Origin: Lumbricus terrestris
Taxonomy: Eukaryota > Annelida > Clitellata > Crassiclitellata > Lumbricidae
DNA: 64,000 bases
Direction of reading: 5' to 3'
Assembly: GCA_949752735.1 (NCBI GenBank)
Contig: OX457047.1
Span: 4,029,282 to 4,093,281 of the forward strand
The stretch's first letter is position 1. The number at the start of each line of letters is the position of its first letter. The notes under the pieces were generated by a model that saw only the letters and a program-made list of their open reading frames with translations, had not been told where the DNA came from and did no database searches. The position numbers were made by a program, and so were the translations under genes. This document shows positions 1 to 10,772 of the stretch, piece after piece.

Positions 1-8
1 CATACACG

Positions 9-3000
9 ATGTTTACAGCAAGATTGAAGAATCTGTTGAACTATTATGTCAGAAGTAGGCGAGTGGGCAAAAGCTACGAGAAGTTATTTGATCTATTGGT
101 GGCGGATAAATTGAAAGAATGTCTACCACCGGGTCCACTACAGTTCGTACTAGCAAAAGAGGGTACTGAATGCTTTGAAGCTAGTAATGTTGCAGAACTC
201 GCAGACGTACACGTGAACAATCGAATTGGTCTAATGTTTCAAGACAAACCGAAATATGAAGCATGGGGAAATAGTTCGAAGCAACCCAGGTGGAATAGTA
301 ATAACAAAGAAACAGGAAACCAAGCCAGAAATAACGAAGCAAGGAATGATGGTGCTCCTGGAAGACAGTTTGGTCAAGATAGAAGAGAAGCAACGGGTGA
401 CAGACAAATGTACAGTCGAATTCCAGTGATGGGACGCCAAAGAGAAAACAATACAGCGTACAATTACAGGCGGGAGAGCACTGAACAGAGAGGGATTGTT
501 AAGAAACGTTGCCATAATTGTCAGTCAGACCGACATCTGATAAAGGATTGCAAAGTACCACCAAGAATGACGAATCTGAGAAATAGATTTACTCGAAGTG
601 CAGAAAATCTCAGAGTAAATCAGATACAAGTAATGAATGCACCGAATCAGTCTGAAGAACAAGACAACCGCGAAACGGAAGTGAAGTCAGTGATGAAGTG
701 CACGCCTCAATTTGCTATACAGAGAGAAATAGTAAATTCTGCTCCAATTAAAGATACTGGTCGAGAAACAGAAAGCAAAGATGAGTGTCAACGTACGAAG
801 AAGTCTTTACTACAGCATGTCAATGTAGAGATACGTGGAAATGATGACAGTTGTCATCCCGTGCAAGTCAGAGCGCTGATTGACTCTGGTACTGAGATTC
901 CAGTAATCAATGAGGAATTGTTGAAAGGAGCGACAGTGGAAGAAATTGGCAGAGTACATTTGCAATGTGTGGCTGGAGAACCCATTCCAGCTAAGTTGGT
1001 GAAAATCGAAGTGCGGATGAGTTGTCATAACGAAGGAGGAGATTTGAAAGACAAGGGAGTAAATATCGCGCCATATTTAACCTTGGTGTGTGCCAGCATT
1101 CCGGCAGTCTTGTGCAAAGATAACAAAGAAAAGTTCTTGCTGCATCCAGAGATAATCGCAGAACTGAAAGAGGCTCCACCAGTGAGTGTATTACAAGGAG
1201 AATTGCAAGCGAATGTGACTACAAGAGCACAGAGTCGGAGAAGAGAAGTGGAAGAAGGAGAAGAGGAAAAGTCAAATGAAAGTTTGCTAGATGAGGACAC
1301 AGAAAGCGATGATGAACAAAGCGTTCAAGAAGAAGAAGAAGGAATAACATCCGGAAACAATGAAATTGAAGAAGAGATGGTTGCATGTGAACGTGATAAT
1401 GATGATGATTCTGAGAGTGATGGTGAAATAGACACGAGTATGAGGGATTTGTTTGCCGAAAATACGAGTGATGAAAGACAATTGGCAGACGCAAAGAAAT
1501 TTGAAGAGCAGCAGAGAAATGACGAGACACTGAGGTCGTGGTGGAAGATAGCTGAAGACAAAGGATCTGAGTTTAGTGTGGTGAATGGGTTGATGTATAA
1601 GAAGCATCAAATGTTGGACCAGTTGGTGTATCAGTTGGTGTTGCCGAAGGAAAGAAGAATTCAGGTGATGGAATTGGCACATGAGTCAGTATTTGGCGGA
1701 CACTTGGGAGAAGAGAAGACAAGGGAACGTATCAAGTTGTCCTTTGTGTGGCCAAGAATGCGTAGAGATGTGGTGAAGTTCTGCAAGTCCTGTGAGAAGT
1801 GTCAGTTGAAAGCACGAAGTTTGGTGATGGATCGAGTGCCGATTACACCAATACCAAGAGAGGATGTACCGTTCAGAAGAATGACCATGGACGTCGTAGG
1901 ACCAATCGAACCGACTTCAGCAGCAGGGCATAAGTATTGTTTGTGCATCGTGGACTCATGTACAAGATGGCCGACAATATTCTTGATGAAGTCATTGACC
2001 GCTAAGGCTGTATGCGAAGCTTTGATGAAGCTGTTCATGGATGTGGGAGTTCCGTCAATAATCACGAGCGATAGAGGGACGAATTTTACAGCCAGTCTAA
2101 CAAGAGAATTTCTGAAACTGATGGGATGTTGTCCTCGATTCGATTCGCCAGGACATCCAGAAGCGGCAGGATTGGTGGAGAGATGGAATCAAACGTTCAA
2201 GAAAATGATTCATCATGTCGTTGTGGAAAATCCGAGACAGTGGCATAAAATTATTCCATTTACAGTCTGGGCATTGAGAGAAGTGCCTAATGCAACTACA
2301 GGAGTGGCACCGTATTTGCTGGTCTATGGAAAGTTGCCGAGAGGGCCACTCACCATCCTTAAAGAAAGCTGGACCAAAGAAATAAATCTACCACCGAACA
2401 TTGGAGTGCAACCGGCAAAGTACCTGAAGAATTTAAGAGCAGACATGGAAAAGGCCTTGACATTCGCCGAGAGCTGTGCTGAAGAAAAGCAAAAACAGTA
2501 CGCCAGTCAATACAACAAAAGAGCAAAAGATAAAGAATTCGAGCCAGGAGAGAACGTCATCGTGCTGTATCCAACGTCAACCAATAAATTGATCTCCCGA
2601 TGGCATGGTCCATGCACGGTCCTGCAAAGAAGATCCAAATATTCGTATCTGGTGGACATGAACGAAAACGGTCGACGGATTATTCATGCTAACAAGATGA
2701 GGAAGTTTATTACGAGAACATTGTCTTGTGGTCTGATCGTGGAAGAGGATGACGAATTTGGATCAGTGGTAGAAATACCGCTGAAGGAAGACTATTCAGA
2801 GACAAAACAGAAGTCACTTCAATTGGATTACGAACAAATTGGACATCTGACCAGCGAACAGCAGAAACAATTACTTGATGTACTGAATCGATATGCAGAC
2901 AGATTTTCAGACCAACCTGGACTATGTACATTAGTAGAACACGAAGTGGTGCTGAGACCAGATTTTCGAGAAAAAGAATTCGTGGCATATCGAATACCAT

Positions 3001-4226
3001 TAATATACCGAGCAGAAGTGGAAAAACAAATACAAGAGATGCTGAAAGAAAACATTATTCAACCATCGTCAAGCAGAATGGCAAGTCCACTTGTCATTGT
3101 CAAAAAGAAGAATGGATCCTTGAGATTGGCTTGTGACTACAGATACATTAACTCTTTTACTGAAAATTGCCGATATCCTATGCCAATCGTCAACGATGTC
3201 TTGAGCAAAGTTGGAAAATCCAAGTTCATTTCTGTTATGGACTGTCGCAGTGCATATTGGACTTGTCCTGTGAAAAAGAGTGACCAATGGAAGACTGCGT
3301 TTGTTACACATAATGGACTGTATGAATTTACGCGTGTTCCGTTTGGAATGATTAACTCTGGACGGACTTTTGTAAAAGCGATAAATATGATCTTGCAACC
3401 GATTCATGATTTTACTGAACCGTATGTTGATGACATTGCAGTGCATTCTAATGATTGGGACATTCATTTAAGACATTTGGAATTATTTTTGAAACAAATA
3501 AGACTGCATAATGTAACATTGAACTTGAAGAAATGTGTGTTTGGTAAGAGTGAGGTGAAGTTCATCGGTCACCTCATAGGATCAGGGAAGAAGATGATGA
3601 ATCCAGACAGGATTGACAGTTTAATTAATTTGAAGAAACCTGAAACCAGGAAGGAAGTGAAGCAAGTCTTAGGATTTTTTGGGTTTTACAGACAGTTTAT
3701 TTGTAATTTTGCTGAAATTGCTAAACCATTGACAGACTTGACCAGCAAGAAAGTACCTGATAACATTGTTTGGACTGATGCACATCAGAAATCTTTTGAT
3801 TCCCTTAAACAGATTGTCTTATCAAATGTGATTCTTTATATGTTTGAGGTTGGGAAACCATTTAATTTGTACTGTGATAGCAGTGATTTTGCTGTGGGAG
3901 CTGTACTATCTCAGGTGGACGAGGAAGGGATTGAACGTCCTGTTTCATTTATCAGTCAGAAGCTGACAGATACTCAGAGGAGGTGGGCGACGATTGAGAA
4001 GGAAGCCTATGCAATCATATGGGCTTTAAACAAGTTGAAAGAAATTCTTATTGGTTCTAAAATCAATGTGTTTACAGACCATAATCCTTTAGTTTATTTG
4101 ACTGAATCAATGTCGAAATCTGCTAAATTAGTCAGATGGTCTTTATCATTGCAAAATTTTGACATTCTGTTGAACTATAAGAAAGGTAAATTGAATGTAG
4201 TAGCTGATTGTCTATCTAGATTGTAG
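9..4226 (+). CDS. Gmr1-type Ty3/gypsy retrotransposon Gag-Pol polyprotein, intact frame, 5' part of element outside the window
   Basis: One uninterrupted 1405-residue frame. Domains in order: a SCAN-like capsid C-terminus (about residues 10-75, with FDLLVADKLKECLP); a CX2CX4HX4C zinc knuckle (about 168-181); an aspartic protease with the motif LIDSGTE (about 290); a very acidic linker (about 410-480); an integrase with an HHCC finger (about 556-600), DDE residues near D628, D688 and E724, and a GPY/F-like RWHGPC segment (about 863); a reverse transcriptase with PYVDD (about 1138-1142); and RNase H with CDSSDFAVGA (about 1288), ending in DCLSRL. Integrase lies before reverse transcriptase, the reverse of normal Ty3/gypsy order and the hallmark of the Gmr1 group. 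Every catalytic motif I could check is present, so the copy looks young. The first ATG sits at the window edge, so the true start and most of Gag may lie upstream. No envelope frame follows. Confidence 0.9.
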   Translation: MFTARLKNLLNYYVRSRRVGKSYEKLFDLLVADKLKECLPPGPLQFVLAKEGTECFEASNVAELADVHVNNRIGLMFQDKPKYEAWGNSSKQPRWNSNNKETGNQARNNEARNDGAPGRQFGQDRREATGDRQMYSRIPVMGRQRENNTAYNYRRESTEQRGIVKKRCHNCQSDRHLIKDCKVPPRMTNLRNRFTRSAENLRVNQIQVMNAPNQSEEQDNRETEVKSVMKCTPQFAIQREIVNSAPIKDTGRETESKDECQRTKKSLLQHVNVEIRGNDDSCHPVQVRALIDSGTEIPVINEELLKGATVEEIGRVHLQCVAGEPIPAKLVKIEVRMSCHNEGGDLKDKGVNIAPYLTLVCASIPAVLCKDNKEKFLLHPEIIAELKEAPPVSVLQGELQANVTTRAQSRRREVEEGEEEKSNESLLDEDTESDDEQSVQEEEEGITSGNNEIEEEMVACERDNDDDSESDGEIDTSMRDLFAENTSDERQLADAKKFEEQQRNDETLRSWWKIAEDKGSEFSVVNGLMYKKHQMLDQLVYQLVLPKERRIQVMELAHESVFGGHLGEEKTRERIKLSFVWPRMRRDVVKFCKSCEKCQLKARSLVMDRVPITPIPREDVPFRRMTMDVVGPIEPTSAAGHKYCLCIVDSCTRWPTIFLMKSLTAKAVCEALMKLFMDVGVPSIITSDRGTNFTASLTREFLKLMGCCPRFDSPGHPEAAGLVERWNQTFKKMIHHVVVENPRQWHKIIPFTVWALREVPNATTGVAPYLLVYGKLPRGPLTILKESWTKEINLPPNIGVQPAKYLKNLRADMEKALTFAESCAEEKQKQYASQYNKRAKDKEFEPGENVIVLYPTSTNKLISRWHGPCTVLQRRSKYSYLVDMNENGRRIIHANKMRKFITRTLSCGLIVEEDDEFGSVVEIPLKEDYSETKQKSLQLDYEQIGHLTSEQQKQLLDVLNRYADRFSDQPGLCTLVEHEVVLRPDFREKEFVAYRIPLIYRAEVEKQIQEMLKENIIQPSSSRMASPLVIVKKKNGSLRLACDYRYINSFTENCRYPMPIVNDVLSKVGKSKFISVMDCRSAYWTCPVKKSDQWKTAFVTHNGLYEFTRVPFGMINSGRTFVKAINMILQPIHDFTEPYVDDIAVHSNDWDIHLRHLELFLKQIRLHNVTLNLKKCVFGKSEVKFIGHLIGSGKKMMNPDRIDSLINLKKPETRKEVKQVLGFFGFYRQFICNFAEIAKPLTDLTSKKVPDNIVWTDAHQKSFDSLKQIVLSNVILYMFEVGKPFNLYCDSSDFAVGAVLSQVDEEGIERPVSFISQKLTDTQRRWATIEKEAYAIIWALNKLKEILIGSKINVFTDHNPLVYLTESMSKSAKLVRWSLSLQNFDILLNYKKGKLNVVADCLSRL

Positions 4227-4317
4227 TGTAAGATATTTTATGATGTATTATGCTATGGACTATTTGCATTGTTTAGTTAAGGTACGTTCGCTAATTTTTA
4301 TAGATAATTAGCTCTCT

Positions 4318-4340
4318 TTAAAAGAAAGGAGGGAGGTAAT
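4318..4340 (+). other. Polypurine tract of the Gmr1-type element
   Basis: The purine run AAAAGAAAGGAGGGAGGTAA lies directly before a TGTGAG start, as expected for the plus-strand primer next to a 3' LTR. It is about 90 bases after the stop codon. Confidence 0.7.
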
Positions 4341-5058
4341 GTGAGCTAATTTTGTATAGTCTATGTGGTCAGTTAATGTTTAGGCGTACGACTAGACCAG
4401 CTCAAGGTCAGCGTCTAGACAGTTAGGCCTGCAGGTGACAGACTGGCGGGAAAGTTGGCGCGGCTCGGCCGACCGTCGCTGGAGAGCGAGAGAGAGAGAG
4501 AGCGAGGCAGACAGACAGACGGACAGATAGACGGAGAGAGGCAGATAGAAGGACAGAGCGGCAAGGGGAAGAGTGTACGCCCAGACAGTGATAGAAGTTG
4601 TAGAAGAAGGAGTTGGTAAGAGAGAGTAGAAGACGTTTTAGAGAACAGTGGAGTTAGATAATAATAGTTGCGTTGCTGTCGTAGAATTCAAACGTTTGTC
4701 GTCGTTGATCCATTGTTGTGTTATTTGCGTTGTTATGAACGAAGAAGAAAATACAAGAAAGAGAGCTTTGTTGTAATTGAACAAGTTAAGAACTTTAGAA
4801 ACTTATACACTAGCTTTAGATACCGAAATACAGTGACTAGGTTAGGCCTAGGCTGCGCTACTGAACACTGAAGAAAAAGGAAGAAAACTTTGAAGGTCAA
4901 TTGAAGGTTGACAACCTTACTTGTGTTACTGGACAGCGTTCCACTCTGTTGACAATGCTGTCTGTTTAGCCACAGAGCTCTAGGGACGCAATCAGCAAGG
5001 CTCAGTTAGGTGAAGAATTGAATCACCACAGAGTTTAAAAGAAGTGCCGTCAGAGTTC
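4341..5058 (+). repeat. 3' LTR of the Gmr1-type element (right edge approximate)
   Basis: Begins with TGTGAGCTAATTTTG immediately after the polypurine tract. It contains a GA-rich block (about 4485-4570, runs of GAGAGA and GACAGACA). The right edge is a guess at a CA dinucleotide near 5058, because the 5' LTR needed for comparison is outside the window and no target duplication can be tested. Small open frames inside it (for example near 4668-4871) are not credible genes. Confidence 0.6.
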
Positions 5059-5901
5059 AACCATCAAATCTAGAACCATAATGGTGTCTAGACCCAAAAC
5101 CTTCAATGCTATCGTTCGCTCGGAATGTTTGAGCTCTGTCAGTGTCTTCGTCGTCCCCATCTTCTTCGCTGTGATGTTCGTGTAATGAAAGTCTGCGCTG
5201 TCAAAATAGCCTCCCAGTGATAAAGGAAATAATGGGTGCACCTTCTCTGTCACAAATGATTGAAATTTTAAAATATAATAATATTTACATGCAAGGGAAT
5301 TCGCTAAACCCAGCAGAAAACACTGTGCAAGGCAAAGCAATAAGCGTAGAACGACATTCGGTAATGAGAATCGTGGACCCCACTTGTGCCCTGTGTTCCA
5401 ATAATGGAACATGATATATATTTGCAAAAAGTCCAGACTAAAGTTCATGACACAGACCGATTAAAGTTATCATAAAATATGATTGATATAAGAGTATCAA
5501 AAACCAGAAAGTTCAAAACTGATATGTGTTCAAATGATTTTGCAAATTATGCATCTTTTTGTTGCAATTTACCGAAAATTTTCTCTTTCAAAATTCTCAT
5601 AAAAACCTTATCTGTTGACTATAAAATTTTCTAAATATTATTTTTTTCTTTGGGAATATCTTAGAAAAACAGTTTGCAATGACAGGAAATGATTTATATT
5701 CACTGCATAGTGCTACATTGCAAATAAATAACGTTTTTTTAAAATGTTCCAATAATGGAACACTGGGCAAAAACGGGTTAAAATTTTAACGTATTTCCAT
5801 TCACTTTTGTTCAACTGTTCGGCTGTTTTGTCCTTTTTCTCTCTGTTTTCATTTCCTTTTTCCGAAGTTTATGGCAATATTATTATACATTTGCACATTA
5901 A
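5059..5901. other. AT-rich interval with a possible old piggyBac-like right end
   Basis: No gene is recognised. GTTCCAATAATGGAAC occurs twice (about 5396-5411 and 5746-5761). The second copy is followed by GGGCAAAAACGGGTTAA; read on the other strand this is TTAA then CCCGTTTTTGCCC, the form of a piggyBac-like terminus. No matching left end was found. Confidence 0.3.
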
Positions 5902-6084
5902 CCCTCATGCGACCAACATATTTTGCTCCTTAATATGACCAACTGGGGTCCCGTGGGACCCCAATAATTCATAACGCGTTCATTGCTTGATGCGTCAATA
6001 TTGTCAAAGGTAACATATGTAAATTGCTTAAATAAGCAACGTCAGTAGTTTCTATGAGTTTGTAATAACAATAATAATAACAAT

Positions 6085-6155
6085 AATCAGGAAAATTTAT
6101 ATAGCGCAGCAACACAGCCATCCCGTTTCAAGGACGCCTTACAAAGCAGCTAACA
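6085..6155 (-). repeat. LINE-type 3' tail fragment
   Basis: TTTATATAGCGC on the plus strand, read in reverse, is the common GCGCTATATAAA ending of CR1/L2-like LINEs. Only the tail is recognisable, next to an AATAACAATAAT simple run. Confidence 0.35.
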
Positions 6156-6309
6156 TGCGGGATAAGCCATAGCGAGGAAGTAGGACTATGTTTTTGGCAT
6201 GGATTTAAAAGGAGTATATTACATTACCCCTCCGGCCCATGACCCCTGTCATTACCCCACCATTACCCCGTAGGACAATACCCCCCCCCCCCGTCATTAC
6301 CCCCGTCTG

Positions 6310-6858
6310 TTTGCATGTAGGTCCAGTGCATGTATGTAGGTATATAGGCCTACATAAATACAGGCATACATACAAACGTACATACATGCATAAATACACA
6401 CAAGTATGCATGTATGTATGAATCTATGTATAATGTATATATATGCACACATACATACATACATACATACATACATACATACATACATACATACACACTT
6501 ACGTACACACATGCATACATACATACATGCATACATACATTCATAAACACACACATACACACAAGTATGCATGTATGTATGAATGCATGTATCTATAGAC
6601 GCATACAATACATAAATACATACACACTTACACACATACATGGATACATACATACATGCATGCATAAAGACACTCATACACACACGGATGCATACATACA
6701 TGCACACATACACGCATACGTACATACATACACACATACATACATATATGCATACATTACATAACACATACAGGCATTTATACATAAACATATACATACA
6801 CACACAAATACATACACACATACATTCGTACATACATACATGCATACATACATATATA
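6310..6858. repeat. (CATA)n microsatellite, interrupted
   Basis: Long tract of CATACATA with CACA variants. Open frames across it on both strands are translation artefacts. The mariner at 6859 is inserted at its right edge. Confidence 0.9.
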
Positions 6859-8260
6859 CAGGGTGGCTCAAAAAAAACGTACCACCGGGGAAAATGCGAT
6901 ATCTTCGCAGCCGATTGGTGTTTTTCTGCGAAAATTTCACAATTTGAAGGGGAATGAATATACAACAATCCCTGAAAGTTTCATTTGAAACTTTTCATGT
7001 TTGCAAAAGTTACAGCTGTTCAAACTTAAAATTTCGTTTTTTCAATTATCCGGAGAATCATGCTCCAATACAAGTGATTTCATTAGGATGTTTGGCAAAT
7101 TACAACACACACACATTGATGATGATGTCATACGACCTCACTATGAGCTGTAAAGAAGCTGTTTATGAAGCAATCTGCTGGTATTTGGTGATATTTTATA
7201 GATTAAGGTCTCAATTGGTGAACCCAAACAATGAACGTCATGGGCAAAGTTTCTGCAAAAGATAAAATGGGAACTCGGACTTTGCATGAACAGAGACTGA
7301 GACATCGCGTGATCATAGCAAAATACCCAGTGAAAAGTGGAGCCTGAGCACATTGAAGACTATCTGCAAACGTGTTTATGTAACGAAGATCAGATGTCAG
7401 AAGAGAGGCAGGAAGTGGTCGCTTGATCTGACGGAAAAAGCGCGATTTTCACGAAATTCGCTTGGTAATCGAAAGGTCAAGTTTGCAAAGCAAATCGTGG
7501 TTTCGGCATCAGATATGCCGGCGTGTGTTGCGGCTGCAAGAAAAGACTGCAATTAATCCCATTCAGTAGGTTAGATGTCAAACTCATCATTGAACTCGCT
7601 TACCCAGACTCATTGAAGACCAGGTATGCTCTAACATCTGGTTTTATTATGCAGCAGGACAGTGCGCCTGCTTGCTCGCACGGCAAGGTTGATTATGATG
7701 GCGCTACCTTATTGACATCAACTGAAGTAAATGCATTGGCAAAGATGATTTACAAACTCGCCAGACCTTAACCCTCTTGTTTATCACGTCTGGGGAGCTA
7801 TGCTGGAACGCTGCAAGACATTTAATCCCAAGTTGGAGAACATTGGCCAGCTGAAGCAAGTCTTGCTGCTAATGTGGGGTCAGTTGCCGCAGGACCCGAC
7901 CAACAAGGCCATACTGAGCTTCACAAAAAGAATTTGAGCTTGTGTTAAGGCAGAGAGTGGACACTCTCATTATACCTTACAATAAACTGCAAAACCGAAT
8001 GCTGAGGTCGTAGGGAAAAGTGATATCATATGACATGGAAATCTACAAGTGACGTAAATTTTACGCGGATATTTGAAAAAACGAAATTTTAAGTTTGAAC
8101 AGCTGTAACTTTTGCAAACATGAAAAGTTTCAAATGAAACTTTCAGGGATTGTTGGAAATTCATTCTCCTACAAATTGGGATATTTTCGCAGAAAAAGTT
8201 CAATCGGCGGCGAAGATATCGCATTTTCCCCGGTGGTACGTTTTTTTTTGAGCCACCCTG
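6859..8260 (+). mobile_element. Degenerate Tc1/mariner transposon with about 190-bp inverted repeats
   Basis: TA dinucleotides flank ends that begin CAGGGTGGCTCAAAAAAAAC on each strand. The inverted arms extend through about 7040 and 8075, with shared stretches such as AAACTTTTCATGTTTGCAAA. Length 1402 bp. The transposase is broken: the catalytic-region motif survives as MQQDSAPACSHGKV near 7651-7692, and a C-terminal piece similar to the usual NP-VYHVWGAMLE region lies near 7765-7820, separated by stops and frameshifts. Confidence 0.85.
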
Positions 8261-8360
8261 TACATTCATACAATGGACCTAAATGTAAACAAACAGAGGT
8301 AATGGCTGGGGGTAATGACAGGGGGTAATGGGCGGGGTATTGTCCGGATCCCCTTGATAT

Positions 8361-9640
8361 CAAAGTTTGCAGGTTTGGACTTTATGTACTGCCTGAAGTT
8401 ACACCTGTTACGGTAACCTCATCCACTCACAGATTTGTACCAAGAAAAAAAGCTTTGGCAATTGAACAGAAAGCACTTTTCTGATGTCACGGAAAGCAGT
8501 AACTTCGTCGTTGTTCAGTCTTTCCTTGATTATATGAAAAGTGTTTTCTGCTCAATTACCTTGTTGTAAAATCTCATGTACCGGTACTTCATGATGCACA
8601 AAATTGTGTCCTGGACATGGTCATTATTCGTGCTATCATATTTTCCAACGTCCCTGTAGTCCAGAATTTTCGGTATTGCTTCTTTTGCACTAAATTGTAC
8701 TGCACCAATTCTAGCTGTTATGATATCTTTGCATAAAGTGGCGTTCTGTTCCATAAGAAAAATCATCATAAAGCTGCGGTCCTGCGGGACCCCACTAGAT
8801 ATTTCATATTTAAAAAATAACCGTAAAAGTTAAACCGGATTTAATTATACGCAAATAGTGAGCGATGTCCATGTGACAAATTCATAAAACGTCGTTAAAA
8901 AATATTGGATAGCAAAAAAGTAACACGAGTCGAAACGGTGCTGGGGTCCCCTGGGACCCCAGTTGGTCACTTGAGGGTTAAATGATGACCACATAATATA
9001 GCATCTACGCTACTTAGTTCAATTAACATCAAATATTTATCGCATGTTTACAAGCAATTTTGGACATTCATTGACCGACAATGAAATTAATGGCAGATTA
9101 GATATTCAACATAAAAATAAAAATCAAAGTATTCACCCATCATTTGAAGCCATGAACAATAATAACAGGAACAACATTTTACAATGCCTGTTTAATCTAT
9201 TACAGAATTATTTAGAAGAAAAAAACACACAAACTCAAAAAGCATTAAATACGATAGAAACAAATCCAAGGAAATTATAAATCTTATTAAACATTAAGTT
9301 TATCTTTGCTCAATAATAAAATGAAGCAAACCAGCTAAAATTATAATTCACATACATTTCACATTGCAAACAAGCCAGTTATTAATCTATTTCCAGGAAC
9401 ATTATTCAAAACAATGGTAAGACTTTTCCCTTTATCAACTACAACTAATCACAATGACCATTAATAACGTTAAGCTGGTACATTGTTCTAGAAGATTGTA
9501 TTTTCAGATATTATGTTTAATTAACACTACTCATATAATTTTTCCAAGTCATAAGGATATTAAAAGCTTCAAGATAAATACATGGAATAGACAATATATT
9601 TTTAACAGTGCATTCCAATTTTTTCTCCTCGCAATTGTTT
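8361..9640. other. No gene recognised; end of the piggyBac-like element then AT-rich DNA
   Basis: 8361-8977 is unassigned interior of the piggyBac-like element. From 8985 to 9640 the DNA is AT-rich, with short low-complexity open frames (for example 9044-9280, rich in N and K) that match nothing I recognise. Confidence 0.4.
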
Positions 9641-9654
9641 AAGTAGCAAGATTC

Positions 9655-9862
9655 ATATATCATTCTTTATACACGCAAGCAGCATATGCTCAGTTGTTTC
9701 AGGCAATTGGCATTTAGAACACAGGTCTGTTGTGCTTTTACCTAACACTTTCAGCCAAGTGTTATTAATGACATGCCACATCCTAAGTCGGGTAATTTGA
9801 ACTTCTCCTTTCCTGATGGAGTCCATAAATTTTATATCAGTTGTGACGTTGGGTGTTGGCAA
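9655..9862 (-). pseudogene. C-terminal fragment of a non-LTR retrotransposon polyprotein
   Basis: The minus-strand frame contains RKGEVQITRLRMWHV followed by a CSKCQLPETTEHMLLAC knuckle (CX2C...HX4C). This layout is typical of the C-terminal end of RNase H-bearing LINEs of the I/Jockey type. Only about 65 residues remain and there is no adjacent reverse transcriptase, so it is a dead fragment. Exact clade uncertain. Confidence 0.6.
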
Positions 9863-10074
9863 GGTTTTTATAATAGCTGGTAATACGCTAAAAGAGGTAT
9901 CTTATTCACACAGTATAATGTTCGCAAGCTATTCAACGTGGGACTAAATAACTATTGGTTAGAGCCTGGATTGCCCTGGAATTCATATCATCAGAAATAT
10001 TTACTTCATCTGCTAAAATTTTCTTTCTCTAGTTCTCTACTGACGTGTGTGTGTGTACATGCCCTAACGCTTAA

Positions 10075-10160
10075 ACATTGGGGGGGGGGACAAATGCATG
10101 GGCCGTCCCCCCAACGCCTCCATTGGGGGGGGACCGTCCCCCTGTCCCCCCTAGATCTCC
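10075..10160. repeat. G-run/C-run inverted fragment
   Basis: A run of ten G residues, GGGCCGTCCCCCCAACGCC, then CATTGGGGGGGGACCGTCCCCC. This looks like the terminal part of a DNA transposon or MITE. Ends not defined. Confidence 0.3.
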
Positions 10161-10610
10161 GCCAGTGCACATGATTAGTAATAATAATAAATGATAATTA
10201 GTAATATAGCCTAGATATTTATGTAATCCTCTAGTCTAGTGCATATTGCTCTTTTGTCCTACCATGGGCAATCACAAGGAGGCAAAACATCAGCACCAGG
10301 AATGTCTTCATCTGAAATATTGACATAATTATGGAAAAGTCATTAGATTTTAATATTCTCGGCTAAAATTAATAAGTTCGGATCTTATTTCATTTCATTT
10401 GCTCTCATAATTGTTTAATAAGTGCGAAGAGTTAGAATAACTGCAAAGAAACATCGTTCTGTTAATTTTGAAACACAAATCGAATCTATGTGGTTAGGAC
10501 GATAAATACGTTTTCATGTTATTCTAGTAAATTAACAAATTTTCAGCACCGAATCCCTCTAACTAATCCGACGAGTAACCCTTCAATCAGTGCTTGAAGT
10601 GTAAAAAAAG
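10161..10610. other. AT-rich interval, nothing recognised
   Basis: No frame, repeat or motif that I can name. Confidence 0.4.
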
Positions 10611-10639
10611 AAGTGCCAGGACGCTGAATTGTATAATTG

Positions 10640-10772
10640 GTCGTCAGTGGCGGCGCCGAAGGCGCGAGGCTGCGAGTGCCGAAGGCACGAAGCCCATGCC
10701 GAATAGGGGGTCTGGGGGAGCGTCGTACGCTCCCCCAGCGGGGTCTGGGGCGGAGCCCCAGCGACCGGCGTA
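10640..10772. repeat. GC-rich block of short hairpins
   Basis: Four perfect stems with short loops in about 130 bases of otherwise AT-rich DNA: GCGCC-GAA-GGCGC, GTGCC-GAA-GGCAC, GGGGGAGCG-TCGTA-CGCTCCCCC and TGGGGC-GGA-GCCCCA, with the phrase GGGGTCTGGGG used twice. The first two stems differ by a compensating pair. Short open frames here are artefacts. Confidence 0.65.

Larger units (their letters stand above)
6225..8360. mobile_element. Second inverted-repeat element nested in the piggyBac-like element
   Basis: The left segment 6225-6345 (GTCATTACCCC, GGACAATACCCC, then CTGTTTGCATGTAGGTCCA) reappears inverted at about 8262-8360 (TGGACCTAAATGTAAACAAACAG, then GTAATGACAGGGGG and GGGGTATTGTCC). 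The two arms enclose the CATA microsatellite and the mariner. Autonomous family unknown; target duplication not determined. Confidence 0.6.
5902..8977. mobile_element. piggyBac-like DNA transposon with TTAA target sites, filled with later insertions
   Basis: TTAA at 5898-5901 and 8978-8981 flank matching inverted ends: CCCTCATGCGACCAAC on the left and, on the opposite strand, CCCTCAAGTGACCAAC on the right. Just inside both ends lies the palindrome GGGGTCCCNNGGGACCCC (about 5945-5963 and 8943-8960), and a related GTCCTGCGGGACCCC sits near 8777. No piggyBac transposase was found; the interior is occupied by an inverted repeat, a microsatellite and a mariner. Family assignment rests on TTAA plus the CCCT ends. 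Confidence 0.7.

Noticed and set aside
1..4226. Endogenous retrovirus with envelope
   Set aside because: The frame ends after RNase H and is followed directly by polypurine tract and LTR; no envelope frame exists.
5050..5448. 132-codon minus-strand frame beyond the LTR
   Set aside because: No recognisable domain. A GGTGTCTAGA near 5082 resembles the promoter box but has no TATA at the right distance.
6205..6964. Several open frames of 60-223 codons on both strands
   Set aside because: They translate the CATA microsatellite; the periodic Y/V/C/M or H/T/I composition is an artefact.
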